The notes: generated by a model not told the origin, from the letters alone. A stretch of 64,000 nucleotides of DNA from Gentiana macrophylla (GCA_026214975.1 JAOBSW010000018.1:62001-126000); one strand, 5' to 3'. Shown: positions 11,366 through 23,260, numbered from the stretch's first letter. Program-made: numbers and translations.

Positions 11366-14300
11366 CAATTCAACTTGAGGGTCATATCAACAAGGTGACT
11401 TGTAGATCTATTACGCATGTATATGTTGAAATTCGTTTAATTTTGGCACCTTTTTATGACTGAAATTTTCTAGTATTGGTTTATCGGTTATTGTTTGTTT
11501 TGATTGCAATTATAAAACGTGTTGTCGCGCTTGATTGCATACCTTTTTTAGACGGGGTATTTTTCTTTCTTTATTAATGCGACTTAGTACCCCTGTGTAG
11601 TAGCTTGTAATGACATAATGAATCATATAACTTAATAGACAGAATTTGTCTTTCATGGGAAAATAGTGTGTATTAGATCAAGTTAGTTACCATGTTTGAT
11701 TTGCGGTAGTATTTGTAGTGTTAATCAACCAACCGATGAAATGAAGACCGAACTGAACCAAACCAAATTTAATATGAATAATTTGGTTTCATAATTCTCA
11801 AACAAAAATATTTGGTTTGGTTTAGAAAATCCTTAAAACCTGAAGTTCCCGGCATCTTGTTTTGGCAGAATACCTATTTACTGTTTCGGGACTGGAGTAC
11901 CTGTTGATTTATTTTGAGACTAGAATAGCCATTAGTTAATTTGGAATCTATGTACCCATTTCTTGTTTGTAACCAGAGTACGCATTTGTTGTCTTGGGAC
12001 ATCTTTAAGTTGGTCTTTAGGTGATAATTTGCCAACTCCTTTTTATGCTGAATGTTTCTTCTCTAAGTTCATCTATATAATTCACCAAAGTTATCATTGA
12101 AAAGCCCATCCTTCATATATAATACAATTTCTTTTTGCTTGTGATGATGAATAAGATTAGTATTTAGTGTCTTTGTGGCAAGTTGAGCATGTATGATATT
12201 CATGCACCATTTTAAGGAGGATGCTAAGAGAATTACACGTTGTCTTTATCACTCATTAAGGATGGTCAAACATTACATGTTTTGGATAGTCATGATCTTG
12301 AAGTTTGATCCAGAGTGATCTTGTCTCATATTCTTACATCTCTTGTATTTCCTACTCCTGTTTACACGAATAAATAAAGGGAGAGGGAGAACACATTCTC
12401 TCCCACCTTTTCCCTTCATTTATGTATTACCAACAATTTACATATATAAAGATTTTATTTTTCACATGCAAAATAAAACGAAACCAAAGGTTTAAATAGT
12501 AAAAGACTGGAATGGAAATGATTTTCCATTAATATCCGTGAGTAGTGCATGGCCTAGTTTTATACTGTACAAGTGATAACTGCCAAAATAAAAACAAATC
12601 AGGCTTTTGGCTATCAAAGGTAAGAGAGGAATCTTCCTTATTACACATGATCCTATATAATCACATCGTTTCCGCTGAAGTTAATTGTGCTTAACATGTG
12701 AATTACCTAACTCCCAACAATTTAAGCTTTTGGAAAGATGGTACCAGAGCAAGAGATCATGGGTTCAAACCTCTCTACCAAATTTGCCTTCCCGTTTTTA
12801 TCGTTCACATGTTATGCTTCTTTGCTGGCCATGTTGTGCTCTTTATATACTTTTGTGTATAAAGTTGACCCAGGCGCTTTGTTACGGACCCACTCTTGGA
12901 GGGCGTCTTGAAGTATGTTGTCTTTAAATGTATCAATTTTAGAAAAAAGAGATTAGGAAGGAGAAATGTATCGTTTCTCTGTATTCTTCTCAACAAGAGC
13001 TGAGGAGTTCAAATACATAAGGTTGCCGCCCAAGGCAACAGATAAAGTAGACAAACAGTCACTAACAGATTAAATATAAACTAATGCCTAAAACTAGACG
13101 TTTAAGGCTCAACAAATAAAAGAATATCGAAAACATACAAATCTAACATTAGAAAGAAGTAACATGAGGATAATTTCAGTACCCTTAACCAATATCCAAA
13201 TATACCAACATAAATTACTCACCCGCCCAACAACTTAAGATTTCGGGAGAGATGGTAATTCAACAGCATCCCAGATATTTTGGGATTATATACAGAAAAT
13301 TCAATCTATTCTGTAATTTTCCCAAGTGAATAATGCAAGATGCAAAGCAGTTCATACCATTGGGTTTCATAGTGTTTTGGATTATCGCTTTTACAAACCA
13401 TACTGGTTTATTATACTAGGAAAGAACCAAAATAAACCAAACCGAACCCAAATACACTCCTATGCGGACCCTATATAAACGAGATTTTTCTATGCACCAG
13501 ATCATGTTTTCTCGGTTTCGTGATTTACTGCCTCAACAAAGTTTCTCGTCTGTTGTTAATGCGTTTAAGTCATCCAGAATTGAAATGCTACCTGCGCCAT
13601 AATTTCTTTTTTTTGATTGATCTCTTTTCCACCCTCTTATTTGCTTTGGGCCTCTTTATTTGGCTTGGTTTTGATGCTGGACTGTTGTTTTATCTATGTG
13701 TGGTTTGAGGTAAAGTATTCAAAGTGCGCAATCATCATTACTTTGGTGGTTTGTTCTTGTAAAACATTAATTGTTATGTTTTTGATGCAGTGGTGGCAAT
13801 GACCACACAACTAAATTCTGGTGCAGAAATAGGCCTGGGGATACTGCTCGAGAGAAATCAAATGCAGGTATCTTTTTTCTTAAAGAAATTTCTTGGGTTT
13901 CTATGTTTCTTTTTAAATAAGATAAAGAATGAAAAAGCAGTTGGATATGATGATATTCTAAGTGGTACCGTTATACACAAAATGGAAGTCATACATAGGA
14001 CTGCCAACCATCGAGCATTAAGTGAAATGAGCCTCATACTGAAACTTTGGAAGTGTTATCGTGATACTCTTGATCCATACTGGTGCACAATTTGAATATA
14101 GATTTTGTATTTTGGGCGTTACAAGTAGCGCAGAAGCTAGAACTTACGTATTTGAGAGATTTGAGTAGAGATTTTGCTGCAAATGATTTTTTGGTGAATC
14201 TGAAAGGTTTGGAGTTTTATTTTACAGTATCATCTTGTTTTACTTTTACAATATCTAATGTAGGTGGTGTCATAACTTGTAATTTTTCCTGTTGATGCAT

Positions 14301-17043
14301 TTCCCTTTCAGGATTTCAGATTGAATATAGAGAAAATATATTCCTTCCATTCTCTATTTCCCTACTAGGGGGAAAAAAGTCCTTATCTTGAAGTTGTAAC
14401 ATGTCTACAGAGTGTTCCACACTTGCCAGAATTGAGCATCTCTTCTTAAGGAGACATGTCAATAATTCAAAAACATTTTTCAAGGATGAAGGCTATTTTG
14501 TGGGGAACCCCTTCTTGGGTTTCACAACTACGACCACTTTTCATTTTGTGATTTTTTAAGTATCATAACTTGTATTTTTCCGGTGAATGATGCAGGTTTT
14601 AGTGAGCAAAATGCTGGACCAGGAGGTCATGCGTTTGGTAATTATCCAGGTCCTGAGGTTCCCACAACTCCTGGGCCATTTGCAGGTGGATTGGCGAGAA
14701 ATGATGGAACTATTCCTGGCATCGGACTGGCAATGCCACTCTCCGTTCAATCTGTTGATTCGTCAGTCCAAGGAGATCAGAAGCCACCGACATCTGGATC
14801 TTTGCCTCCAGGGGCCCCTCCTCTTCCCCCTGGTCCTCATCCTTCTCTATATATGGGTAATCAGCAGCAAGCTTATCAACAAAATGTTCAGATTCAACAC
14901 CAATCAATGCCTCCACAAATATCTTCTTCGCCTATGCCCCCACCAAATATGCCCCCGCAACATTTGATGCCTCATGCTAACTTACCGCGTCCCGGACCGC
15001 AGCTCCAACCGTTGAATATGCCTTCAAATATCCCATCCTCCATGCCAGGATCAATTCCAATGGTAATATATCATCTGTTTTTGTTTCTCTTTTTCATTTA
15101 GTAAATGGAACGAAATTGTGGACATCTTGTTATGAAGATTTGAAGTGGTTGCAGTACTATAAGCAAAATGCTCCCCCTCTCCCCTGAGCTATCTGTATCT
15201 TATAGTGCATTTCTTTTAAAAAACTTGCCCTACTGCTGTCATAAGGTATTTGTCCAAAGGATTGTTCATGGGAAGTGTGTTTGGTAACATATAATCCTGT
15301 AATCACTCTTTATTTTAATGACTAATTTCTTTCTACCAAGATTTTGGTTAGTGAATTGAGCATTCGATGCTCATACACCCATTAATCTTATTTTCAAATT
15401 GCTAACTCAGTTTTGTAATATAGGTCTTGTTGACTCTGATTTTTTTTGTCCCATAAGTCTTTTTGGAATACCAAGAGGACTAATTACTTTTTTCTTCATT
15501 TTACCCTTAATTTAAACTTTACAACTAGTACATTAATTATAGTCAAAGGGTGTTTTATACATTTTCATTCAATATTTATGACATTCATCCATTTTCTTAA
15601 TCTGTGGGGTAATACAAAAGACTTGGGTAACTTCGGCGCTAGTCACCACCTCAGTGTCATCAATGATTATATCTATATATGCATGATATGGATTATGCTT
15701 ATGTATATATCTTTATACATACATACACATACTCATGTGTGTGTGTGTAAATATAGATATAGATATATATAGATGTATTTGTGGATATACTTGTCTATGT
15801 GTATGCATGTATATGAATATGCATATACATACATGGACACATAAAATGTATGTATGTATATATATGTAGACATACATGGAGAAATACATGATATATATAC
15901 ATATACATAATATATGCATGTATAAGCTTTCACACACACATTGTCGTGGAAATCTTAAGTTGCTTATATTGTACCCAAAGTGGTCGAACCCTTGTAGTTC
16001 GCAAACAAGGGAAACTATTTTAATGCATCTTATTGTGATTTTATTTCTTCAGGGACATCCAGGCCATTTAAATCAAATGGGTCCTCCAATGCCTCAAGGT
16101 CACTATATGGGCATGAATATGATGCCTTCTGGAGCTGGTCCGGGAGGCAATATGCTGCCTGGTGGTGTTCCAAATGGATTACGAAATATGCAAGCACCAC
16201 CTTCAAACGCTGGTGGTCCACAAATGTTTTCCTCTGGAGGTGGTTTTGGTCGGCCACAATCCGGTCAGATGCCCTTGATGCAAGGTCCTAACTCATACCA
16301 GGTAAGATCCTTATCTGTTTTATAATTCCTTTTGATGGTAGTATTAGTGTTACTACATGCTTGCATTTTTACGAATCATTTTTCCGTTTAATTTATAGAT
16401 TGATATTATCTATACTTTTCTTCTAATCTTTTCCTGTCACTATCAATTGGACATCAATTTGAGTTGGACCGGAACATGTGTCTATAACCGATGCATCCTT
16501 TTATTCATTGTTAAGCAACAAAATTAGGGTTTACATAAGTTTTACATATGCAACTGTTCTTGTTACATGATAATTACGGAAAATAAACTAATCCAATGTT
16601 TCAACGACTATTTAGTAATCTTCCCATTGCATCGTAAGACCAATTCACAACATCCAATGCATCAATCTAGGTAAATAGTCAAACTTGCTCCTGTGAAAAT
16701 GTTTTCACAAGAGGCGTGAGTTAAGAACGTCCGTCCAAATGATACTAGATAAATCTGCCGAACCTTTTTTCTGTTTATATCCTTTTTCTCCATTCTTTAT
16801 TGTATGGTTCATGCTATTGTTCATCTGGTGCGTTGAGGAATTTGTCAGCTTTGGTAAAAACTTCTGGTATATTTTTTTCTGATTATGTTGCGATTCATCC
16901 GCATAACATTGAATACTACCGTGATGTAGATGCAGCCTGGAAATCCAAATGCTCCTCCTGCAGCAAGAAGTTTTGGTCATCCATCTGGAATGCAACCTCC
17001 ACTGCCACCTGGACCCCCACCACATGGTCAAACACATCAGTAG
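6241..17043 (+). CDS. FY: Polyadenylation factor FY (WDR33/Pfs2 homologue), C-terminal half, six exons
   Basis: FY is the WD40 subunit of the plant pre-mRNA 3'-end processing (CPSF) complex. In Arabidopsis it binds the WW domain of FCA and controls flowering through alternative polyadenylation. Exons: 6241-6319, 10291-10380, 13791-13867, 14596-15062, 16053-16301 and 16936-17043 (TAG at 17041). All introns have GT-AG ends and phases match, giving about 356 residues without a frameshift. The first two exons hold the last WD40 blades ([34 protein letters not shown]) and the third continues [17 protein letters not shown]. The rest is the Gly/Pro/Met-rich tail with NDGTIPGIG and two PPLP motifs. 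The N-terminal WD40 exons must lie left of the window, beyond an intron of more than 6.2 kb. Confidence 0.95.
6736..6965 (-). repeat. Copia LTR with primer-binding site, antisense fragment
   Basis: 6736-6747 reads TGGTATCAAAGC on the - strand, a primer-site variant. 6748-6965 (218 bp) has TG...CA ends (TGTTATAATTAATGTG at its - strand start). Left of it is a leader with a gag-like start ([13 protein letters not shown], then a stop) at about 6640-6690. The fragment points away from the gag piece on its right, so two copia fragments lie head to head. Confidence 0.65.
7040..8127 (+). pseudogene. Copia gag fragment with a 376-bp tandem duplication
   Basis: Around 7060-7150 the + strand encodes [20 protein letters not shown], the capsid start of a copia gag. 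The frame is then broken by stops. 7382-7666 is open and encodes the capsid C-terminal part ([47 protein letters not shown]). The stretch from about 7380 to 7755 is repeated at 7756-8127 with substitutions and small deletions, so the capsid C-terminal region occurs twice in a row. Confidence 0.75.
8380..9240 (+). pseudogene. Copia integrase fragment
   Basis: 8396-8656 encodes the gag-pre-integrase zinc region and the start of the core ([30 protein letters not shown] with the first catalytic Asp). After a TGA, 8660-8920 continues the core; the family motif [15 protein letters not shown] is readable at about 8868-8915 in a different frame from the upstream open stretch. The end of the match is [20 protein letters not shown] near 9100. 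No reverse transcriptase follows. Confidence 0.75.
10484..10620 (+). repeat. SINE-like element with tRNA-type promoter boxes
   Basis: Contains TTGGTGCAAGGGTAG, resembling an A box, and about 40 bp later AGGTCATGGGTTTGAGA, resembling a pol III B box. This arrangement is typical of plant SINEs. No poly(A) tail or target duplication could be fixed, so the ends are approximate. Confidence 0.35.
10647..10851. mobile_element. Degenerate Stowaway-like MITE in an FY intron
   Basis: The right end is AAACGGAGGGAG followed by TA. The left end is CCTCCGTAAAT after TA, a shortened inverted version of CTCCCTCCGT. About 205 bp, non-coding. Confidence 0.5.
11155..11362. repeat. (AACCGA)-rich repeat ending in a (TA)n microsatellite
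   Basis: 11175-11310 is built of irregular ACCGAAC/GGTTTGG units and can fold back on itself (ACCAATTTGAATTGGT at its centre). 11314-11362 is an uninterrupted AT dinucleotide run. A related GGTTTGGTTTAG stretch lies at 11730-11840. The open frames here, including a poly-(Ile-Tyr) stretch, are artefacts of the repeat. Confidence 0.75.
12690..12790 (+). repeat. tRNA-like dispersed repeat fragment
   Basis: Holds AACAATTTAAGCTTTTGG, GGTACCAGAGCAAGAG and ATCATGGGTTCAAACC. The last resembles a B box and the middle one the GGTATCAGAGC motif. A second partial copy of its start lies at 13214-13260. It is probably a SINE- or retroelement-derived fragment, not a tRNA gene. Confidence 0.35.
14817..14837 (+). 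other. FY PPLP motif 1
   Basis: Encodes PPLPPGP in the context [12 protein letters not shown]. In Arabidopsis FY the Pro-Pro-Leu-Pro motifs are the docking sites for the FCA WW domain. The sequence is fully conserved here. Confidence 0.85.
15440..15640. mobile_element. MITE-like element in an FY intron
   Basis: The left part CCCATAAGTCTTTTTGGAAT is matched in inverted, imperfect form by the right part ending GTAATACAAAAGACTTGGGT. AT-rich and non-coding. No clear target duplication, so boundaries are approximate. Confidence 0.35.
15660..15935. repeat. Mixed TA/CA/GTAT microsatellite
   Basis: A low-complexity run of ATATAT, ACATAC, GTGTGT and TATAGA motifs inside the intron 15063-16052. It generates spurious Ile/Tyr/His-rich open frames on both strands. 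Confidence 0.8.
16996..17022 (+). other. FY PPLP motif 2
   Basis: Encodes PPLPPGPPP, seven residues from the C-terminus (…HGQTHQ-stop). It is the second FCA-binding type motif, carried by the last 36-codon exon. Confidence 0.85.
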
Positions 17044-17904
17044 ATTTTCGTGTCATGTTCATGTATTTTACATCTAAAAGATGTAGCAAACCCTTCGGGT
17101 GAACCAGAGGAAGAAACCATTTTCGTTTTTCTTTTCCCGAAAAACAAATGCATCATTAATTTATTGTGCGGCTGTTGTCAAGGTTCTGACTGGCTCGTGA
17201 TTTCGCCTTTTTATGTCATCTTGTAGTAGGTAAAGATAACTGAGGGTATAGCAAGCTCTCTATTGTTATGCTTAGTTTGTCTAGTTTTACTTGGGGTTAG
17301 GATTTCCTTTTTTTTTTTTTTTTTGGGGGGTTGGTGTTAGGATTTCTAGTGGAGAACATATCAATTGTCTAGTATAATGAGCATTTACTGTTGTTTCCAT
17401 TCGAATTTTCAGTTGACCTTTTTTCTCATTTTCTTATTTTCTTGAGGAAAATAACATTTTGAACTTCTCTCCGAAAATGTTTCTTATTTATTCATCTTTT
17501 CATGGATGGAAAATAGTACAATACTTTGTGTAGGCTTGGACATGAAATGTCCCACCTTCATTTTTATTGCCTCGAACTTTTGGGTTTTTGATGCGTGATT
17601 GATTGTATTTATGTGTTGTCCTGAATAAGTAGTGTATTGCGACCAAAAAAAGAGAGAAAATATAAGCTTATTATCCATTTAAAAAGAAGTTTGAATTAAT
17701 GTGTGGTAACCGCACCCGTCTTTTTTGCTACTATGTCTCGGTGAATATTCTGTAAACTTTATTTTATCTAGAAAGGAAAGTTATATATTTTATGGTGCGC
17801 CTTGTTTCAAGGAATGCAATGTAGCAAAGAAAATAGTTTTTGTTTTGGGACAAGGGTCTCAAATGATACAATATAGAAGATGGCAGGCAAAAATGACTAT
17901 AAGA
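17044..17904 (+). other. FY 3' UTR and downstream intergenic stretch
   Basis: No coding potential seen. The first few hundred bases after the FY stop (TAG at 17041) should be 3' UTR. There is a T-run at 17309-17325. No strong poly(A) signal could be singled out. Confidence 0.5.
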
Positions 17905-18090
17905 AATTTTTTGCCAAAAATGATATTTCACTAATTCGCTTGAAAGTGAATTACATTGATTTTCAGTATAAAATCAACGTAATTCGCTTGAAAGTGAATT
18001 ACATTGATTTTCAGTACAAAATCAACGTAATTCGCTTTTAAATTCACTTTCATTTTCACCGATGAAATGTTATTTTTGACAAAAACTTTT
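17905..18090. mobile_element. MITE-like element with 48-bp palindromic tandem repeats
   Basis: The ends are inverted: TTTTTTGCCAAAAATGATAT at about 17906 and GTTATTTTTGACAAAAACTT near 18069. The centre is a tandem repeat of 48 bp (17933-17980, 17981-18028, then a partial copy). Each unit is itself partly palindromic: GTGAATTACATTGATTTT is answered by AAAATCAACGTAATTCGC. No coding capacity. Confidence 0.5.
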
Positions 18091-19831
18091 TTTTTATAAT
18101 CTTAAAATCCTGACATCTTCCTAAATGTTCTAACTGACAATTAACCCTTTTTCTTTCATCACACCCCCCATCAAATATTTATCACCACTCTACACGTCAC
18201 ATTTAAAACCCAATCTCTTTTTGCACAACATTGGGTTTTTTTAAAATTTTCATTTTTTAGTTGCACCTTGATTTCTAACTTCACACCACACGAAATTGGA
18301 GTCGTTACCTTATTGGGAAAAGTAAATCGATCGTAGGAGAAAAATGGGAATCGGCACCCCAGCTGCAGCGAAAGCCACACCTCTGAGGCGGCGGTCTCAG
18401 ATCCGATTATGTTCTGGCCGATCGTATGTTCAATACACAATACACAATACACTACCATGTAAGGTTCGGTCAGCATGAAATTATTATTTTAAGAATATTA
18501 TTATTATTTATCGACAGATATTGGCTGGATAAGATATTTGAAGATCAGATCAGGAGGAATATGTAAGTGTACATGAATGGCCGCTTAGCTAAGTGCAGAT
18601 CCAATCAAAGATTATTTGACATATCTACAGGATGTTTTTGGAGTCCTCTATCAGACCAAAATGCGGCTGACCCCAAATAAATGTAACTTTGCAGTGAGAG
18701 AAAATTCCTAGGATATATGTATCCAACGATGCAACTAGAGTAAATTCGAAAAAAAGTGGATGTACACCTAAACATGTCACCTCTTAAGAACATAAAGGAA
18801 TTGAAGAGATTGAATGGGAGAATGACCATGTTGAGCATATTCTTGTTCAGGTCGGCAGAACGAGCTCTACCCTTCTTCCGGATACTCAAGATACAGAACG
18901 TGTTCCAGTGAGATGAGGAATGTCAAAAAGCCTTTGATGAACTCAAGGCATACTTAACCAAACTGCCTACACTCACATCGCATTAGAAAGGGGAAATGTT
19001 ATTTCTTTACTTTGCAGTTTGACAAGAGACCTCTGTGCTCATGAGAGAAGAAAATGGCCTACAAACGCCTATATTTTACGTTAGTAAATCTCTACATGGA
19101 CCTAAAGTTAGATACTCGGACGTCGAAAAGCTAGTTTCTGGCACTGGTCCATGCAGCTAGAAAGCTAAGGCCACTTTTTAGTCTCACCTATCAGCCGCTC
19201 AGAATTTTTTGGCCCGACTAGAGACCTTGTGGAGAATGAAAAAATGTTTGGTTGAGCTTGCTGAATACGATCTGGAGTTCAGGCTCCGCACTGCCATAAA
19301 GGCGCCGACTCATAGCTGAAGAAAATGCCATTTTGTAGTCCATGTACACCCAAATTTCGATGCAAAGCAATGGATTCTATATGTCGATGGTGCATTAAGT
19401 AGATAAGAAGCAGGGACAGGGATCCTGATAATTAGCCCCGAAGGGGAGAGTTTTTGTATGCACTCATATTTTCCTTCTCAGCCACAAAAAATGAAGTTGA
19501 GTATGAGGCTCTAATAACTAGAATGAACCTAGAAAGGTCATGATAAAATTCTTATCAAAGGGTCCATGCACCCCACGCCTACCATGCTGGGTCCGCCCCT
19601 GCGTATAACGAATCCCAATTGGCGGTCAACCAGTTTAAAGGAGAATGTAAAGCAAACATGAACCCATGATAAAATTCTTATCAAAGGTCAAACAACTAGC
19701 GCCAAGTTTGAGCAGTTTAAGGTCGAGCAGGTCTTTGATCCCAAAATAAAAAGGCAGATGCCCTATCTAAACGCTTCCTCATCTCTGTCACAAACAAATG
19801 TGATGGTTGACCTCAGGATGGACCCAACTGT

Positions 19832-21481
19832 TGTTAGGTGTAGTGCCCGAAAGACAATTTTTGTAATTGTTTTAATTAATAAATGACAGATTTTATTATT
19901 CTTCTTATTTGCTTATACACTGCTGCAAACCCTAAGTATATCTGTATGTAACCACTTAGCTCAGTGTATGGAATGCACGAGAGGATTGAGTTAGTGGTGA
20001 TATACTTAAAGCTGTTAGTCCGTGGTGAACTTAATCGAGTTTAGGGTCTCTTGATTAAAACACCAATAATGCATGAGAACACCTTAGGGTGTGATAGTCT
20101 TATCCGGACTATCGGGTAGAGGTACCTTTGTGGGGCATTTATATATGATGGCATTCATATAGAAATTTGGACCGATTTAATCTGTATTTCGATATAATTC
20201 CGTAATCGAGGAATCTCATTAATTCATTAGATGGTCATATATGGATCAACCTTAATCTGAGGTGATCACGAGTGCTTTGCTTGTCTCGGGGTAGTGTTTG
20301 ATGTGTTAATTACGGTTCACTTAAATATGTGTTCCAAGCCACTTCTCGTTGGCACTATCTCCGATGAGTGAGTAGTTACGATTTTCACAGACATGGAATC
20401 CATTCCTTCCTCGTGGGAAGTAGACACGATCCCTTATTTGTTAGCCTAAGAAAGTGATCGATCCCGGAGTTCGCATTTGACTAATTAGCTACTAGTCGAT
20501 ATGCATACTAATTGATCATCGAGGAGGTTAATCGTAAATAAGGATAAGATATTCTCGAGTCGGGTTCACGGAGACTTCCCACTCAAAATGACATGATCTA
20601 TGGAGGGTTAATCCGTATGTAGTGATTATATCAATGGACGCTTATTCACTACATGGGTTGAGTGTAAGTATACATCTATAATCGGCGAGTTCGGTTTCGG
20701 GTTTATGGTGGCGTAATCCCGGAATTAATAATTAATGTATTTATTATGTTCGATGAATAATTAATTATTGGATTTCTAAGTTATAGGTGCGTGGTCCCCG
20801 ATGTGGCTTCACGTAATTCGGAATGATATTCTTGTTATTTGGGCTCGAGAAATAATTAATCATTTGGCCAATTAATTGATATCACGAAATATTATTTAGT
20901 TAAATTTAAATAATATAATACTGTAAAATACATTTTAAAGTGGGCCAAAAACCTAGTGTGTGTGGCGCCTCTTTGAGATAAAATGCAAGAATTGATTTTC
21001 TTGTGTGATTAATTATTTACTTGTTAAATAATTAATTAATAAAAGATAATTGATTTGTAATTGATTGATTGATTAATCACAATCTTTTATAAATGTAATT
21101 ATCCTTTATTATGATTTCTTTTTAATTATTTATTTAATTAATTAGAAACTTGGAGGCCAAGGATTTACTCTCCTATATAAAGAGAGTTTTTCCAAGACAT
21201 ATGGCAATGCAATTTTCGCCCCACAAATACATACATAGAGAGAAAAATTTGTTTCTTGTCTTGGGTTTCTGGTTGAAGAAAAACTTGGAGTTTTTCTTGG
21301 TGTTGCATATCAAGGAGGTTCATTTATCAAGAAGGGTGTCCACCAACCGCCGTTTGGTAACATAATCTTAACCCCCTTGTAGTAGTTTAAGTCCTTTAAT
21401 TATGTATTGTGGTATATAAGTCGTGATCCATCCGCTGCGCGTAGATCGAACTCGTTTAGATCTAAGATCCTACATCCTTCA
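19832..21481 (+). mobile_element. Solo LTR (1650 bp) inserted in the gypsy pol remnant
   Basis: Starts TGTTAGGTG and ends CATCCTTCA. It is flanked by the perfect 5-bp duplication ACTGT (19827-19831 and 21482-21486). The reading frame of the host gypsy pol resumes exactly across the site (MDPTV joined to PFEKY). The first 60 bases (GTGCCCGAAAGACAATTTT and on) match the - strand start of the LARD LTRs at 25949-36893, so both belong to related families. A TATA box (CTATATAAAGAGAG, near 21173) lies about 300 bp before the 3' end. Confidence 0.88.
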
Positions 21482-21958
21482 ACTGTTCCATTCGAGAAGT
21501 ATTGTATGTTGCATGTGGACCCGAAGGAGGTTAAAAAGCTCCAAACACAGGCTATAATGTATGTTTTACAAAACGATGCTCTTTATCGCAAATCATTTTT
21601 TCTGACCCGGTTAAAATGGGTTAGTAAAAAAGAAGGAGAAATATATACTCCGAGAAGTACACAAAGGTGTCTGTGGGAATTATTTGGGAGCTTGTTCTCG
21701 CATGGATATTTCTGGCTAAACATGCATGATGATGCTAAAGCACTAGTGCAAACACGACAATATTGTCTACTACATAGCTCCGTATCACATCAGGCCTCGC
21801 TGAACATGATTCGACTTTCTAGTCCTTGGCCTTTTGATCAGTTGGGAATTGACCTAACTGGCCCTCTTCTCTAAGCTGCTGAAAATGTCAAGTTTTAAGT
21901 GGTCGCGATAGATTACTTTACCAAATGGATCAAGGCAAAGCCTTTGGCCACCATTAAC

Positions 21959-22135
21959 CAAGGATGGAGGTGTGTATAAATTGAGGGGGGATAAGCCCAC
22001 CCGGGCAAAAAAATAGTACACTAAAAAATATGTGTAGTCTAGTCGGATCCATAAAATATTCTTAATCCTGCCCACCCGACGAACTCGATATAGTCCATTA
22101 GCCCACCCTGATTTAAAATCCTGGCTCCGTCCTTG
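21959..22135. mobile_element. hAT-type MITE, 177 bp
   Basis: The ends CAAGGATGGAG and CTCCGTCCTTG are inverted repeats with one mismatch. The 8-bp target duplication CCATTAAC is perfect (21951-21958 and 22136-22143). It sits inside the gypsy integrase sequence, whose similarity continues on the far side. Confidence 0.85.
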
Positions 22136-22759
22136 CCATTAACGTTAATAACATCCACATATTTATTTGGAATAATATCATATGTAGATACGGACTTACT
22201 AGGTGCCTCATATCCGACAAGGGTACGCAATTCCAGATAGATCTGTTCAAGAATGGCGTGCCCGAGCTAAACATTCAGAAACATTTTACGTCGGTGGGAC
22301 ACCCATAGGCTAATAGACAGGTTGTGCAGGCTAACCAAACGATAATAAAGGGCAAAAACCCGCCTGGAGAAAGAAGGACCCACTATGCATGGTAGACTAT
22401 GTACCCAACATTCTATGGGCCTACCGAACCACACCTTCTACAACAACCAAAGAAACTCCATTTGCATTAACTTATGGATGCGAAGCAGTCATCCCGGAAA
22501 AGGTCGACGTTCTATCCATTAGAATGAAGTTATTCTCTTAAACAAATAACGAACTCAATTTATGAGAGCATAAAGACAACATAGAGGAAAGAAGATAAGT
22601 TGCGTCCATCAGAATGTCTATGTACAAACAGAAACTCTCAGAATATTACAACTTTAAGATCTAACATTCATACTTCAGGGTCGAAGATCTGGTGCTCACA
22701 AAAAATGAGGCCATAATTCTTATCATCCAGGATCACTTGTAGGAATGACATAATGCTAA

Positions 22760-23029
22760 TCCATGTTCCACACGCACGGCTAAGGAAGCATCGCTTTTTA
22801 ATTTTTTAATCTCATCGGGACAATGTTCATTTTAATTGGGGGTTTCGAGACTTATTTTGTAAAACAGGGATAAATTTTACAATTATTCACCGCTTACATT
22901 TGTAGTCCCATGCATAGAATAAGGAGACACAGAACCCGTTAGCTTTAAAAATTGACTATCTTAATATTTTATTTAACTTGATAGATGAGCTTAGGCTAAC
23001 CGGTGGAAGTAGTTTATTATTATTAATTA
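22760..23029. other. Non-coding stretch after the gypsy pol remnant
   Basis: No gene or repeat recognised. It may be the 3' untranslated part of the decayed gypsy element. Confidence 0.4.
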
Positions 23030-23260
23030 CTCCCTTCGTCCTATTTTATTTGTTCTGTTTGACTTTTCAAAGAGATTTTGACTAGCGTATTTAATGTTTT
23101 GAAACTCATTACATGATCCAATATTTTTACATATGATAAAGTACTACTTAAATGATATAAATGTAAAAATATTGGAATATTTAATGAGATTCAAAGTATT
23201 AAATATAATTAAAATATCTTTAAAAAGTCAAACATGACAAATAAAATAGGACGGAGGGAG
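23030..23260. mobile_element. Stowaway MITE, 231 bp
   Basis: The inverted ends are long and nearly exact: CTCCCTTCGTCCTATTTTAT at the left against ATAAAATAGGACGGAGGGAG at the right. They are flanked by TA on both sides (23028-23029, 23261-23262). The size and CTCCCTCCGT terminus are diagnostic of plant Stowaway (Tc1/mariner) MITEs. Confidence 0.92.

Larger units (their letters stand above)
18530..22760 (+). pseudogene. Ty3/gypsy pol remnant: RT, RNase H, integrase
   Basis: The coding remnant runs RT thumb (QTKMRLTPNKCNFAV near 18660), the RT-RNase H junction (KEL-K-RLNGR at 18790-18830; CQKAFDELKAYLTKLPTL at 18920-18980), RNase H (EENGLQTPIYFVSKSLHGP near 19050), the integrase zinc region (KKLQTQAIMYVLQNDALYRK) and the integrase core (SSPWPFDQLGIDLTGPL near 21815; VVAIDYFTKWIKAKPLATIN; then GTQFQIDLFKN, SVGHP and [16 protein letters not shown] text to about 22500). 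Many stops and frameshifts are present. A solo LTR (19832-21481) and a hAT MITE (21959-22135) interrupt it, and removing each restores continuity. Its own LTRs were not found. Confidence 0.85.

Noticed and set aside
11173..11463. Open frames with poly Ile-Tyr on both strands
   Set aside because: They are translations of the (TA)n microsatellite and the AACCGA repeat.
12725..12770. Retrotransposon primer-binding site at GGTACCAGAGC
   Set aside because: No LTR end adjoins it; better explained as part of a dispersed tRNA-like repeat.
14587..14967. Second long + strand frame and a - strand frame over the FY tail exon
   Set aside because: Shadows of the FY exon 14596-15062, whose frame is fixed by splice phases and conserved motifs.
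15713..15939. His/Tyr/Ile-rich - strand open frames
   Set aside because: Produced by the TA/CA microsatellite; no start context or domain.
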